The notes: generated from the letters alone by a model not told the origin. Positions 1-9,181 are shown, counted from the stretch's first letter. The stretch is 64,000 bases of DNA from Doryteuthis pealeii (GCA_023376005.1 CM042148.1:76880296-76944295), one strand, 5' to 3'. Program-made: numbers and translations.

Positions 1-14
1 ATGATTTCTATTTA

Positions 15-245
15 CAATCAACGATACCATTGAGACCATTCAAGATTGCATGCAGCATTCTTGCGCAGCTCCCATCTAGCCTATTCTCCAGGCGCCTCGC
101 CAAGACAAGACATGCAGGATACTTCTGGAGAAGTAAAGATGAACTCATGAGTGACATCCTCCTATGGAAACCAGCACATGGACATGTTAATGCTTTGATA
201 TTATTGGGAGATAAATATAGATTTGACAAGAGGAGGGAGAGATGA
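15..245 (+). pseudogene. LINE-B non-LTR retrotransposon fragment, internally inverted
   Basis: The plus strand from about 95 to 200 reads KTRHAG.FWRSKDELMSDILLW.PAHGH, which matches the segment after the reverse transcriptase domain of LINE-B copies elsewhere in the window. The left part (about 20-95) matches the same protein only on the minus strand (LENRLDGSCARMLHAILN). The fragment is therefore two pieces joined head to head near 95. It cannot make a working protein. Sequence at 190-290 recurs inverted at 14255-14340, so the flank is repetitive too. The clade (RTE, CR1 or other) cannot be fixed from this much sequence. Confidence 0.55.
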
Positions 246-299
246 ATAAATTTTAGGTGCAAAAGAAAGATTTCAATGAATTATATCCAAAGATAAAAT

Positions 300-651
300 G
301 GGTTTAAACTAGCAGTAAAAACTTATTAAGTAAAACGTAAAATAGGCCTCAATGGTGTCGCAGAGTGTGATGGTTGTCGGTTTGGATTCTTTGAGTTATA
401 ATCTCTGATGTAATTCTAAATAAAAGATATAATCTACTCTAAGAATCGTTTGTGCTAGTTCTTGACAGAAATTTACCATCGAAAAACCATCAACCTGTCA
501 GTATGTACCGGAATGAACTTTGATTATAAATACCTGTTTCTTTTTATTCATGATCGGCAAAAGAAGGTAAAATAAATAAGAGTAAGTTTTTCTTTACCTG
601 CTGCATACGTAAATAAAGGAAGATTCAAAAAATATATCAACGCCCTTATGG
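300..651. other. AT-rich spacer
   Basis: No coding signal, known repeat or RNA gene recognised here. The short stretch at 355-400 (TGTGATGGTTGTCGG followed by TTTGGATTC) faintly resembles tRNA-type A and B boxes but is too weak to call. Confidence 0.4.
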
Positions 652-1022
652 GAGTACCTTTATGATATAATTTCAAACAGTCTCCACATGTTCCCCATAC
701 CTGTCAACACATTCTCGGAATCTCCCACAGGGGATTAAAAGATTAATATTTCCATGGGAGTAGTTATTTACCTAACTCGTTCGCCACGGGTCGGATGTGA
801 CACAGGCTGCAAGTATGAACTTGCTTTTAAGTAGTAATGGATCTGCGAGATTAGCTTGCTAACCATTACGCCGCGATAGGGTGCCTACATTTTTATAGGA
901 GTATATTTATTAGAAAAGCAGAACAGACATTACAGAGACCACCTGCTGAAGATTCCAATAGTGTGTTGACAGGGATGGTGAACAGGTGGAGACTTTAAAT
1001 CATATTATAAACTTTATGATAT
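652..1022. mobile_element. Foldback element with a SINE-3 copy inside
   Basis: Sequence at 652-722 (around CAGTCTCCACATGTTC and CCTGTCAACACATTC) returns as its reverse complement at 949-1022 (GTGTTGACAGGG, GAACAGGTGGAGACT). Arms are about 70 bp with scattered mismatches. The interior contains a minus-strand SINE-3 at about 770-895. There is no coding capacity. This is a MITE or foldback element of unknown superfamily. Confidence 0.5.
770..895 (-). repeat. SINE-3 tRNA-like copy
   Basis: Read on the minus strand it has TAATGGTTAGCAAGCTAATCTCGCAGATCC followed by a diverged B-box region, then GTGTCACATCC. The same order is seen at 11311, 40842 and in the tandem array at 45003-45522. It lies inside the foldback at 652-1022 and so inserted after it. 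Confidence 0.6.
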
Positions 1023-1029
1023 AAAGGAA

Positions 1030-1520
1030 GCGCGTAGTGTAATGGTTACCGTCGTAGGAAATGGACACAGCGAGACAAGTTCAATTCCTGGACAAGACCG
1101 GTTGCATCGAAAATCACCTAAAACTCCCAATTCACCAGATTTTTTCACCATCAGTAAATACAAGGCATTAGAATCCATGAGAAAAAACAATAAAATCGAT
1201 AACGTACATTTTCATCAAAATACGTAGTCTTATAATGGCTGAAAAATGGCATTTTGGGCAAACCTTTGAAGCCCCATATCTCCCTTAATACTCAAGCGCC
1301 ATCAACCATCTTTTACTATGTGATACTCCTCATCGAACTCTATCAGAAAATCATATTAGTTTGGCACTTTATAGGGTAGACTGGACTCTTTAACCTCTGT
1401 TAGGCAACCAGTCAAGGTGAAGGAAAACTGAATTCAAACCTATTAAATTCCGCTGAAGAAATTGACCTGGTGTCACATCCTGCTCGCGCGGAGGAATTGG
1501 TAAATATATATAATATAAAG
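1030..1520 (+). repeat. SINE-2 head and tail around ~250 bp of unrelated sequence
   Basis: The head (1030-1115: GTAATGGTTACCGTCGTAGG, then GTTCAATTCCTGG) and the tail (1376-1520: ACTCTTTAACCT...GTGTCACATCCTGC...GGTAAATATATA) match the two ends of full-length SINE-2. The middle of the SINE is replaced by about 250 bp that I do not recognise. Either an insertion plus deletion or two separate fragments would explain this. Confidence 0.5.
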
Positions 1521-1577
1521 GAACTCCCAATGTTAACATTTTTAGACACCCAGTACATAAATAAATTCGTCTCCTTA

Positions 1578-1980
1578 TCTATACATATATAAAGGGCAGT
1601 TGTGTGTATATGTATGTCCGGAGGAAACTTCCAAAATAAAACAATTAACGACAAAGTAAATATATATATATATATACATTAAATATCAACAGGGCTTGGT
1701 TTTTGAGCAAAAATAATAGAGATTTAATCTATATTCGTGAGATAATTTAAAAATATAATTTAAATGATGACAGCATGAATTTTTTTCATTTAATATTTTA
1801 GATTGTAGACATTAACATTTCTTTTCAGAGTAGCTGGATCAATACAAAGTCTTTTTTTAACCTGTGGATTTAAATGGGGCATCACACGAGGATTCAACTC
1901 ACGATTAAGTAATAATGGATTACGGGACTAAGTTTAAAAATCATCCCTCTACCCAGGCGACGTCGGGTAGTCGCTGCTAG
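1578..1980 (+). mobile_element. Hel-3 non-autonomous Helitron
   Basis: Starts TCTATACATATATAAAGGG after an A and ends in a hairpin (GCGAC...GTCGC, 1957-1973) followed by TG and CTAG, with T next (1981). The copy at 17854-18245 has the same two ends on the other strand. A TC start, a subterminal hairpin, a CTAG end and insertion between A and T are the defining marks of Helitrons. The 403-bp body has no ORF. A ~65-bp sequence flanks it as a direct repeat (1515-1577 and 1982-2048). Confidence 0.75.
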
Positions 1981-2289
1981 TATGATATAAAGGAACTCCT
2001 AATGTTAACATTTTTAGACACCCAGTACATAAAAAAACTCGTCTCTTATTATATAAAGAGAGCATCTATTGGAGTTACCAATTAGATAACTGTTTTGTTT
2101 TGCTTTTTTGTCAGTGTGAAGCAAGGGCAAACTGGACGGTCGGCAATGCTCGAAGCCCTAAAGAACCAAGAGGCCCAAATAGCAAATGTCTAATCTGTTT
2201 TAAGTGGCCTTTAAATAATTCAATGTTACAACTAAAATGCTTTAACACTACGAATTCCTACGGTTCTGTTAATATACTCCACTAAATAT

Positions 2290-2775
2290 GTTCATGGTGG
2301 ACTCCGTGACGTAGTGAAAAAACGTGATTGACCGCGAAATCGTAGTGAGTGAGTTCGAACTTCAGTCGCGCTATTACGTTTACTTTCGGACTAATAAGTC
2401 GTCGGTGTGGCCTAAAGTCGGTATCAAACAATCAGCGAGAGAGTCTATCCCCTTTTCAATAGCGCGAGACCGAGGAGATTGTTTTTGCGTCTGGGGTGGA
2501 GCACCACACCTACCCTCAGCTCCTTACTGCACAGATCCCTGTGCTACTCATACGCTGAGTTGGCGATGGCCGGTATCGAACTAGGAACCTTGTGGTTTCT
2601 AGCAGAACGCTCTACCGAATGAGGTAACCCGGCCCTATCCCGACTAATATTTTGGGGAAATATATGAACCCTTACATCCCCAAGTTATTGTTTAAATAGT
2701 ACCACTACTGCTCTTTTACAATGATGGATATGGCATTAAATAAATTGTTGTTGAATGTTGATATGCGATTAAACA
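2290..2775 (+). repeat. SINE-5 copy split by a SINE-1
   Basis: The left piece (2290-2396) has the tRNA-like head (GACGTAGTG, GAGTTCGAACTTCAGTCGCG). The right piece (2642-2775) continues with AAATAGTACCACTACTG and the LINE-type end GTTGATATGCGATTAAAC. Together they match the minus-strand SINE-5 at 44500-44730. The break holds a SINE-1 flanked by GACTAATA on both sides (2389-2396 and 2642-2649). Confidence 0.65.
2397..2641 (-). repeat. SINE-1 inserted in SINE-5
   Basis: On the minus strand the head reads GGGCCGGGTTACCTCATTCGG with a B box like GTTCGATACCGG, then GTATGAGTAGCACAGGGATC and the end motif GATACCGACTTTAGGCC. It is flanked by an 8-bp target-site duplication, GACTAATA. The host element is SINE-5, so this SINE-1 is the younger of the two. 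Confidence 0.75.
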
Positions 2776-2855
2776 AGAAATCAAACAAAACCAAGAAATG
2801 TCCGTAACTATGCTATGTAGTACTGAATGTATTCTATGTATAATGGTATTGCTTA

Positions 2856-3110
2856 GACGGCAAAGGCCCCTCGGGGTCTGTTCCAGAGTGCTTTGGCCTC
2901 TGGAGCGGTTAAGTAAAATTAACAGCGTTGATCCCATGAGGCTACCCCCAGGCAATACCTGTCCTCTTGATTTAAAGGGACATGGCTGAGTTTATTGCCC
3001 AGCGCCCGAGGCGCCCTCCTTGAGGAGGAATGCCGACGGGATCAACGCATTTTTGTGCCTACCACCCATGAGCTTCTGCTTGTGGGTGGGCCCACATAAA
3101 AATGTCCTTG
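2856..3110 (-). repeat. GCR-8 GC-rich interspersed repeat
   Basis: A GC-rich block in AT-rich surroundings. Its reverse complement matches 37748-37990 (shared landmarks: GATCCCGTCGGCATTCC, TTTAAATC then a G-rich run, and GTGGGACCACCCACAAGC). No ORF or tRNA-like promoter is evident. More diverged copies may lie at 31780-31930, 53325-53400 and 53850-53945. Confidence 0.6.
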
Positions 3111-3250
3111 TGTCACGCCCACATAAGTGGGATGAGAGGCAAACACCCTGAAAGTACACTGTATAATGGTTATCGTCGTTGAAAATGGATACGGCGACCC
3201 GTGTTCAAATAGCGTTAATACCCCGGCGAAAGTATGCATCAAACTATTCT

Positions 3251-3614
3251 TTGGTTTGTTTTGGTTTACGGCATATCAACCTCAGTGGGTCATTTAATGC
3301 CGATAAAGTTTTGAAATAAATCAATTCTTAATGGATAATACATTTTTTTTATAAACTCATGTTTTTCTATTTAACCCATAGATGGGACCCTAACAGGTAC
3401 TACCACTCCGGGTCAGAGTGGACCAGGGAGCAATGGTGATGAAGGGGTGCTCCACATTCCCCAAACCTCCAAAACTAGAACCTCACCATCAAATAGAGTT
3501 TAACGTCATTCCCATGACATGTAGACCCTCAGCCACAACCTTCTAGCACCCATATGATAAAAAGGGGTCTGGGCTTGCCATAAGGGCAATAGGGTTGGGA
3601 AAATCATATAGGTG
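3251..3614 (-). repeat. TAIL-7 inserted in SINE-2
   Basis: Minus-strand TAIL-7 ending in GAGGTTGATATGCCGT and an A-rich run, and 5'-truncated upstream of CTATATGATTTTCCC. It is flanked by the exact 12-bp duplication TCAAACTATTCT, which marks it as a retrotransposed unit. Landmarks shared with other copies are CCCATCTATGGGTTAAATAG and ACTCTGACCCGGAGTGGTAG. Confidence 0.75.
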
Positions 3615-3716
3615 TCAAACTATTCTACTTTCAATTATGGGTAAATAGTAGGGTAGGTGAGGCTCTTTAACTTCGAATAGCAACCGCTCTAGGAAAACAA
3701 AAAGCTGTTAAAACGA

Positions 3717-4280
3717 AAAAAAAAAAAAAGAAAATCTAAAATCCCATATACAGATCTGAAACCAACCATAAACAAATTTATATTAGACAAATGGCAGAAA
3801 TCATGGGACAATCTGACTCAAAACAAGCTCCACGAAATACAAGAAGTTATTGGAGAGTGGCCGACGGGCCACAGAAGTATTAGAAGAGAAGAAGTAATAC
3901 TCGCCAGATTGCGTATTGGGCACACCCACATTACCCATTCGTACCTGTTAAAAGGGGAGGGTGCCCCAGTGTGTCCAACATGCAAAGTACAACTTACAAC
4001 CAAGCATATCCTTCTAAATTGTAACAGACTTAAACATATCCGCGCAAATTACTATCAAGCTAGAAACCTGAAAGACATCTTTAATAATACAAACCCTGAA
4101 AACATTTTAAATTTTATTAAAAAAAGCAACCTTTTCAACAAAATATAACAGAACATAACCAATTATCTCCATAGAACCACTACTTTAAAGTCTGAAATCC
4201 AAAATAACCTTTTTGGCATTAAATGACCCACAGAGGTTGATATGCCGTTAAACAAAACTCAAACTCAAACTCAAAAAAAG
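3717..4280 (+). mobile_element. LINE-A 5'-truncated non-LTR retrotransposon
   Basis: Contains the last ~140 codons of ORF2, ~100 bp of 3' UTR and an (ACTCAA)n-type tail. It is flanked by a 17-bp target-site duplication with one mismatch (3700-3716, 4281-4297). The 3' end (GGCATTAAATGACCCAC, then GAGGTTGATATGCCGT) is nearly identical to the ends of SINE-5 and TAIL-7. LINE-A is therefore the likely source of the machinery that moves them. Confidence 0.8.
3741..4148 (+). pseudogene. LINE-A ORF2 C-terminal region
   Basis: An open frame runs from the truncation point to the TAA at 4146. It reads W-rich helices, then RLRIGHTHITHSYLL, then a zinc knuckle C-x2-C-x7-H-x4-C (CPTC...H...C) near residues 80-97 of the visible part. 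In the I, Jockey and R1 groups this module follows the reverse transcriptase (and any RNase H) at the protein's C-terminus. The endonuclease and RT are absent, so nothing functional is encoded, but the remaining frame has no stop. The first internal ATG (3909) is not a biological start. Exact clade is uncertain. Confidence 0.75.
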
Positions 4281-4340
4281 AAAAGCTTTTAAAACGACCC
4301 CTATGTCACATCCTGTTCGTGCAGAGGGTTAGACAAATAC

Positions 4341-5026
4341 ATACCACATAGTACTGGAAATAAATATTTCTGTAAACGTGCAGATTTAGAAACAAATGTC
4401 TTATTAAGATTGTACATATGTGTATGTAACGTTATGGCATGGCGGGGTGGGTTTGTGCTCAGCGGGTCCAGATCATTGTCAGCCCACCCCTGATGTGAAG
4501 GCAGTGTAAAAGATAAGAGGTTATCCTTTTTTATGATAACAAAGCAGGAAGATGTATTAAGAATATGTGCGAAAAAATAAACATAGCTACCCAATGGCAA
4601 AGTTTCTAGGTTATGACTTAGTTTCTTTTCTTTTTATTTTATGCATTATGCATAGTAAGAGAATACGGGAAAGGGTGTAGAAAAGGCGCCTTTTTATATA
4701 GGCTTTTTGTTTTGTTTTGTTTTCGGTGTTTTAATAGTTTTTAACATCATTTTGTTATTGTTTTATTGTTGCTTCCAGTTTCATATTATTTTGACGTGTC
4801 GTGGAAAACAAAAAAGTGACTTTTTGAATATTTACAAAGTTGAAATTCGTGTATGCAGAAAACTCAGTGTCCCTTTACGATTCTGATTCATGCTATACCG
4901 GTTGCAAAAGAGGCAGATTTGGGCGGATCTTTCTTTTTATAGGAAACCCGGTTTTCCCAGAGAAATCGCAGATATTACAGCCCCTGGTGCTATATATATA
5001 TATAACAATATCTCTATAGTAACAGT
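4341..5026. other. AT-rich spacer
   Basis: No repeat family seen elsewhere in the window and no coding signal. A short (TA)n run sits at 4991-5004, next to the SINE-2 3' end that follows. Confidence 0.4.
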
Positions 5027-5282
5027 ATGAGACACAAGGTCAATTTCTTAAACGGAGTTGAACAGGTTTGAATTCAGAGTCTTCCTTCTTCTAGATTGGT
5101 TACCTAAGATTACAGAGCCCAGCCTGCCCTACTATTTATCAATAGCTGGAGGGAGAATAGTTGGATGTGTACATTTATCAATGGTATTAGCGCTATGTGA
5201 AATGCAAATAGAGCCTCGTCCAGGATTTGAACTTGTGTTGAGTTCATTTCTTTCGACAATAACCATTACAGTACACGCCTTC
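5027..5282 (-). repeat. SINE-2 copy, near full length
   Basis: On the minus strand: GTAATGGTTATTGTCG, B-box region TTCAAATCCTGGACGAGG, TTTCACATAGCGCTAATACC, GATAAATAGTAGGGCAGGCTGGGCTC (read in pieces), and the end GACCTTGTGTC. The (TA)n just to its left is the 3' tail. Confidence 0.65.
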
Positions 5283-5317
5283 ATGTTTTGTATATAGGTA
5301 CGGAAATTTGTTCTGTC

Positions 5318-5740
5318 CTAGTTTTCTTTCTTCTAGAATTGGTTGTCATACCAAGGTTAAAGAGCCCACTCTGCCCTGCTATTTACCCATAGCCGAAGTA
5401 CAGGATATAGTCTCCGCGACCAAAGCCATTATTTTTGCCTCAGTTGTGCATCTAATAGACTATCTTTAAAAAATTGCTGTTCTTTCCTTTTCTTTTTTAA
5501 GCAATGTTCGGTTATTTTCTTAACTGCTAGCTAAGCCATACTCAATAAATGAGCACTGGGAAGATCCAAGATTGCAGTGACTTCAGAAGAGGCTAGCACT
5601 GCTAAGATCCAAAGGGTGGTTAGAAAAAAAGGGAATGGCAATCGTTTGATTCATACTTTCCCCCAAGGGTATTAGCGATAAGGGAAATGCAAACAGCTTC
5701 GTCCCGGATTTCAACTCGCTTCACCGTGTCCATTTAAATC
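5318..5740 (-). repeat. SINE-2 copy interrupted by an unnamed repeat
   Basis: SINE-2 pieces at 5318-5396 and 5640-5740 are collinear (TTTACCCATAGC on one side, TTCATACTTTCCCCCAAGGG on the other). The gap (5396-5640) is a different repeat whose reverse complement is at about 7670-7900 (shared: CTAAGCCATACTCAATAAATG, TAATAGACT). The unnamed repeat has no ORF longer than chance. Confidence 0.6.
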
Positions 5741-5744
5741 TAGG

Positions 5745-5998
5745 GGCCGGTTAGCTCAGTCGGTAGAGCGTTCGGCTAGAAACCACAAGGTTCCTAGTTC
5801 GATACCGGTCCTCGCCAACTCAGCGTATGAGTAGCACAGGATTCTGTGCGGTAAGGAGTAAGGAGCTGATGGTAAGTGTGGCGCTCCACCTTAGACGCCA
5901 AAACAATCTCCTCGGTCTAGCGCTATTGAAAAGGGATAGACTCTCGCTGACTATCTGATACCGACTTTAGGCCGCCCCGACGACTTTACTTTATTTAA
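5745..5998 (+). repeat. SINE-1 copy, full length
   Basis: Head GGCCGGTTAGCTCAGTCGG (A-box-like) and GTTCGATACCGG (B-box-like), then GAGTAGCACAGG, CTAGCGCTATTG, GATACCGACTTTAGGCC and a tail with tttactttattt. It starts like a tRNA gene but lacks an acceptor-stem partner at tRNA length, so it is a SINE head and not a working tRNA. Confidence 0.75.
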
Positions 5999-6600
5999 CA
6001 TACCATATGAGCAAAAATCTTTTCTTTTTAGAACTTTTTTTTTTACTAATTATAGTTCTTATTTTTAAGAGATAAAATAAATAAAACAATCCTTTCTGAA
6101 TAACTTCACAAACAAGAACTGTTACATTGAATAATATTGTTTTTATCTATAGGTTTTAAATTTACAGATTTTGTTTATCACGAAAATATCTAGTGCAGGG
6201 TGCCCACACACGACTGTATTTTGAGTAATGGGTGGTCTAGAAATTGACTGATTTCCTCCATGATAGCCACAGGTATCAGGGCGTGCCTTGACCTTACTCT
6301 TTGCAGTGACTAGGCGTTTACATGAACAATCCGACATAAATGATTTTCACCCGCATAAATTATTTTGAAAATTGTCATACTGTCAATAAATTTGGATGTG
6401 CGGGTAAGTCAAACGGTTAACGGTACGAAGAATGGAATCGGTGAAACGACTTCAAACTTAGGCCTTGAATTTTGCAGCAGAAGAGGAACGCACGGCACAG
6501 ATATAAAAATGCTGCAGAGTCAAACAGCTAGTACGAAGGAAAAATAAAAATAGGAAAACGTCTTGTGTGTGTGTTTACTAATCCGACAGAATGCTATACA
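5999..6600. other. AT-rich spacer
   Basis: No supported feature. The stretch 6410-6470 (GTCAAACGGTTAACGGTACG) is a possible, heavily decayed SINE-2 head. Confidence 0.35.
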
Positions 6601-6606
6601 TGGTAG

Positions 6607-6845
6607 ATTTCTTAAGCGATATTTAACAGGTTTTAATTCAGTTTTCATTTCCCAGACTGGTTGCCCAACCATGGTTAAAGAGCCAAGACCGCACTACTAT
6701 TTACCCATATAACTAGACGGAGAATAGTTGGATTCATACCTTTCCGGGTAATAGCTATGTGAAATGCAAAAAGTCACATCCAGAATTTGAACCCGTGTCT
6801 CAGAGTCCATTTCCTTCGACGATAACCATTACACGACACTCCTCC
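6607..6845 (-). repeat. SINE-2 copy
   Basis: The minus strand shows GTAATGGTTATCGTCG, TTCAAATTCTGGATG, a TTTCACATAGCTATTACCC variant and AAATAGTAGTGCGG, ending near a CGCTTAAGAAA motif. Diverged from the full-length copy at 45806 but collinear over the whole element. Confidence 0.6.
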
Positions 6846-6949
6846 ACATCTCGTACACAGGTACGGAAATTTTTTCTGTCGTGGGGGGGGGGAGAAACTG
6901 GTGACAGCGATAGGGGAATGATGGATGCTATAGTTGTTCATTAAGGTTA

Positions 6950-7040
6950 GCTAAGATATGATACAACGCCAGAAGCATGGAGCACTCATTTGATAATTAA
7001 TCTAGCTTGATAACCATTACACTACGTGAGATGCCCAACG
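6950..7040 (-). repeat. SINE-4 tRNA-like fragment
   Basis: The minus strand reads GTAGTGTAATGGTTATCAAGC, a decayed middle and ATGCTTCTGGCGTTGTATC. This is the order of SINE-4 at 43720-43832. The B-box region is degraded. Confidence 0.4.
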
Positions 7041-7261
7041 GTGGGTGTTATATAGCATGGGAGCGAGATAACAGTTTATAGGAGACTGGTGATTATCATG
7101 GATGACGATTATGATGATGATGATGGCTGATGATCGTACTGGAGGAAGTGGAGCATATAATCACATGATCGTTTCGTGATCGTAGGGAAACAAACGTGTA
7201 AAAACAACATAGAACCTCACTTTGTTTATTCTCTTAGAATTTATCTATTTGTGCTGCCTTG

Positions 7262-7375
7262 AACAAATCCTGAAAGCAGCTGTGCGGCCACGAACCTCCT
7301 ATCACATAAACCATCCAAGTAAGACGAACAAGTCGTGCTGGATACTGCAGGAGAAGCAAACACTAATTCATAAGT
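7262..7375 (+). pseudogene. LINE-B fragment
   Basis: Translated in pieces, it gives EPPIT.TIQVRRTSRAGY.RRSKH, matching the PPI...IQVRRTRHAG..RSKDE block of LINE-B seen at 95-200 and 39710-39960. Stop codons interrupt it. About 110 bp only. Confidence 0.45.
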
Positions 7376-7379
7376 GAGT

Positions 7380-7920
7380 TTTTTGTACACAAAGATTATT
7401 TGGTTCTAATGCCACCCTGCTACTCCCATCTTCTTTACTTTCTCTATGGATCTTTCTAATGCCAACACTAAGGAGTGGAACCGCCCAATTTTGGGATGGA
7501 TTTTGAAGAAACAAAATACACACTAAAGCAACTCTTACCCTTTACTCCGCTACCACCCTTTTGTGTCACTGTTTCCTTGGATCTTTCAAATGTTCTCATT
7601 AATCAGGAGTGCGGTACCGCCCATTTTGAGAATGGATTCTGTAAAAAAAGTTATCTTGGTACTGATACCACCCTTTGGATCTTAGCAGTGCCAGCCTCTT
7701 CTGAAGTCACTGCAATCTTGGATCTTCCCAGTGCTCATTTATTGAGTATGGCTTAGCTAGCAGTTAAGAATATAATCGAGCATTGCTTAAAAAAGAAAAA
7801 GAACAGCAATTTTTTAAAGAAAGTCTATTAGATGCACAACCGAGGCAAAATAATGGCTCTGGTCGCGGAGACTATATCCTGTACTCAAGTGTCACGGAAT
7901 AAAAAACTGTACCTGAAAGA
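7380..7920 (+). repeat. Unnamed repeat with internal tandem units
   Basis: Units beginning TGGATCTTTC and containing CCGCCCA(A/T)TTTTG recur at about 7446-7540 and 7575-7680. The right part (7670-7900) recurs inverted at 5396-5640, where it interrupts a SINE-2. The 93-codon ORF over 7475-7756 is made of these units and matches nothing I recognise. Confidence 0.45.
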
Positions 7921-8604
7921 AGAGGATATTATTTTCCGATCTACAAGGGCAAAACACGACAGAAGGTGAGTGTTAATGCAGGACTCCATAGACGTCCGTG
8001 AAAAAATGTGCTTGACTAACCGGTTATTACTTCAAGTGTCAGGACGGTGTCTAGATGCACAACCGAGTCCTAGTACTTCGGCTATGCAGTGCCCGTGTAC
8101 TGGAAGGAGGTGATGCCTGGGAGACGTATCCGTATGGACAATGCTCACTTTATTTTCTACTGTGTCTAACCCCAAAACGAGACACGACACACCCTTACCA
8201 TTGGTAGTGATGAGTTACGCGCAGCTGATCGTCTTAAGAAAGCGCGAAATGTTGCCGTCATTAGCAATAAGTTATTTCTGCAGTTGCAGTGTGTGTGTTA
8301 GTATATCTGTACCGAATCGCTATTACTGGGGATTAAAATGTAACTGTTCAGGAAATAAATGAAGGAAGGAAATGACTGAAACTTACATTAACCACCCAGA
8401 TAAGCGTAAGTATTATATTTCTATGGTTTTTGTGTGGTTGGGGGGTTACATTACCACAGACATATCTTCAGTTAAATATTCTTGACAAGCAGAGTTTTAG
8501 ATTAGTAAAATGTTGTTTTCAGTAGTTCAGTTTGCAATAATATTGAGATAGACGATAAAATTGGTTAACTGCTTCGCTTTATCCAATTCTGCTTAGGGCG
8601 GTAG
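7921..8604. other. Spacer, no feature recognised
   Basis: Average composition for the window. No ORF, repeat family or RNA signature I can support. Confidence 0.35.
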
Positions 8605-8646
8605 TATGGTAAACTATATTCACCTGGACGACTCCAATACGAGGGT

Positions 8647-8647
<1 letters not shown>

Positions 8648-8700
<53 letters not shown>
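8648..8700. repeat. (TA)n microsatellite
   Basis: About 26 TA units inside the first unit of the 8605-9480 tandem duplication. The second unit lacks it and instead carries an expanded (CA)n at 9244-9288. Confidence 0.9.
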
Positions 8701-8703
<3 letters not shown>

Positions 8704-8906
8704 AAATGAAATGTCTTTTAACCATTATTTTTTGTCTACTCAGTCACACACACAACTAACATTTTCTTCAAGTGAGTCGATATCTTTTACTCCATTGAAA
8801 TTCCAGTCTCTGTTGAGTTTATTCTGTAAGACAATAATAATATTGTGCAAAACAATAGAATTCACTAAAGGTTTAACTTTATCAACTTCAATTGAGGGTA
8901 GTAATA

Positions 8907-9181
8907 TGGAAGCGCGTGGTGTAATGGTTAAAGTCATGGGAAATGGACTCGTCGCCCCGAGTTCAAATCCTGGACGTGGTAATTGCATTTCACTTAGCGC
9001 TAATATCCTACTCTCCCTCCAGCTATGGGTAAATAGCAGGTCAGACTGGGTTCTTTAACCATGGCTAGGTAACCAGTCTAGGAGAAGGAAAACTCTGAAT
9101 TCAAACCTGTTGAACTCCGCTTAAGAAATTGACCTTGTGTCGTATCCTGCTCGTGCGGAGGAGTTGGTAAATATATATATT
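8907..9181 (+). repeat. SINE-2 copy, full length
   Basis: GTGGTGTAATGGTTAAAGTC head, GAGTTCAAATCCTGG B box, TTTCACTTAGCGCTAAT, GAATTCAAACCTGTTG, TTGACCTTGTGTC, CTCGTGCGGAGGAGTTGG, then a (TA)n tail. It sits at the junction between two tandem units. Confidence 0.7.

Larger units (their letters stand above)
3155..4340 (+). repeat. SINE-2 copy interrupted by TAIL-7 and LINE-A
   Basis: Three SINE-2 pieces are collinear: the head at 3155-3250, the middle at 3615-3716 (ATGGGTAAATAGTAGGG, GCTCTTTAAC), and the 3' end at 4281-4340 (GTCACATCCTGTTCGTGC). The first gap is bounded by TCAAACTATTCT (3239-3250, 3615-3626). The second is bounded by AAAAGCTGTTAAAACGA (3700-3716) and AAAAGCTTTTAAAACGA (4281-4297). 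One SINE received two separate retroelement insertions. Confidence 0.75.

Noticed and set aside
2700..3000. Bacterial-style promoters, ribosome binding sites and operons
   Set aside because: All evidence points to animal DNA; such signals would be chance in AT-rich sequence.
5745..5817. Possible functional tRNA genes at SINE-1 heads (also 14482, 26101, 49079, 54678, 63681)
   Set aside because: All copies share the same ~170-bp non-tRNA body, none shows a closed acceptor stem at tRNA length, and they are dispersed. They are SINE heads.
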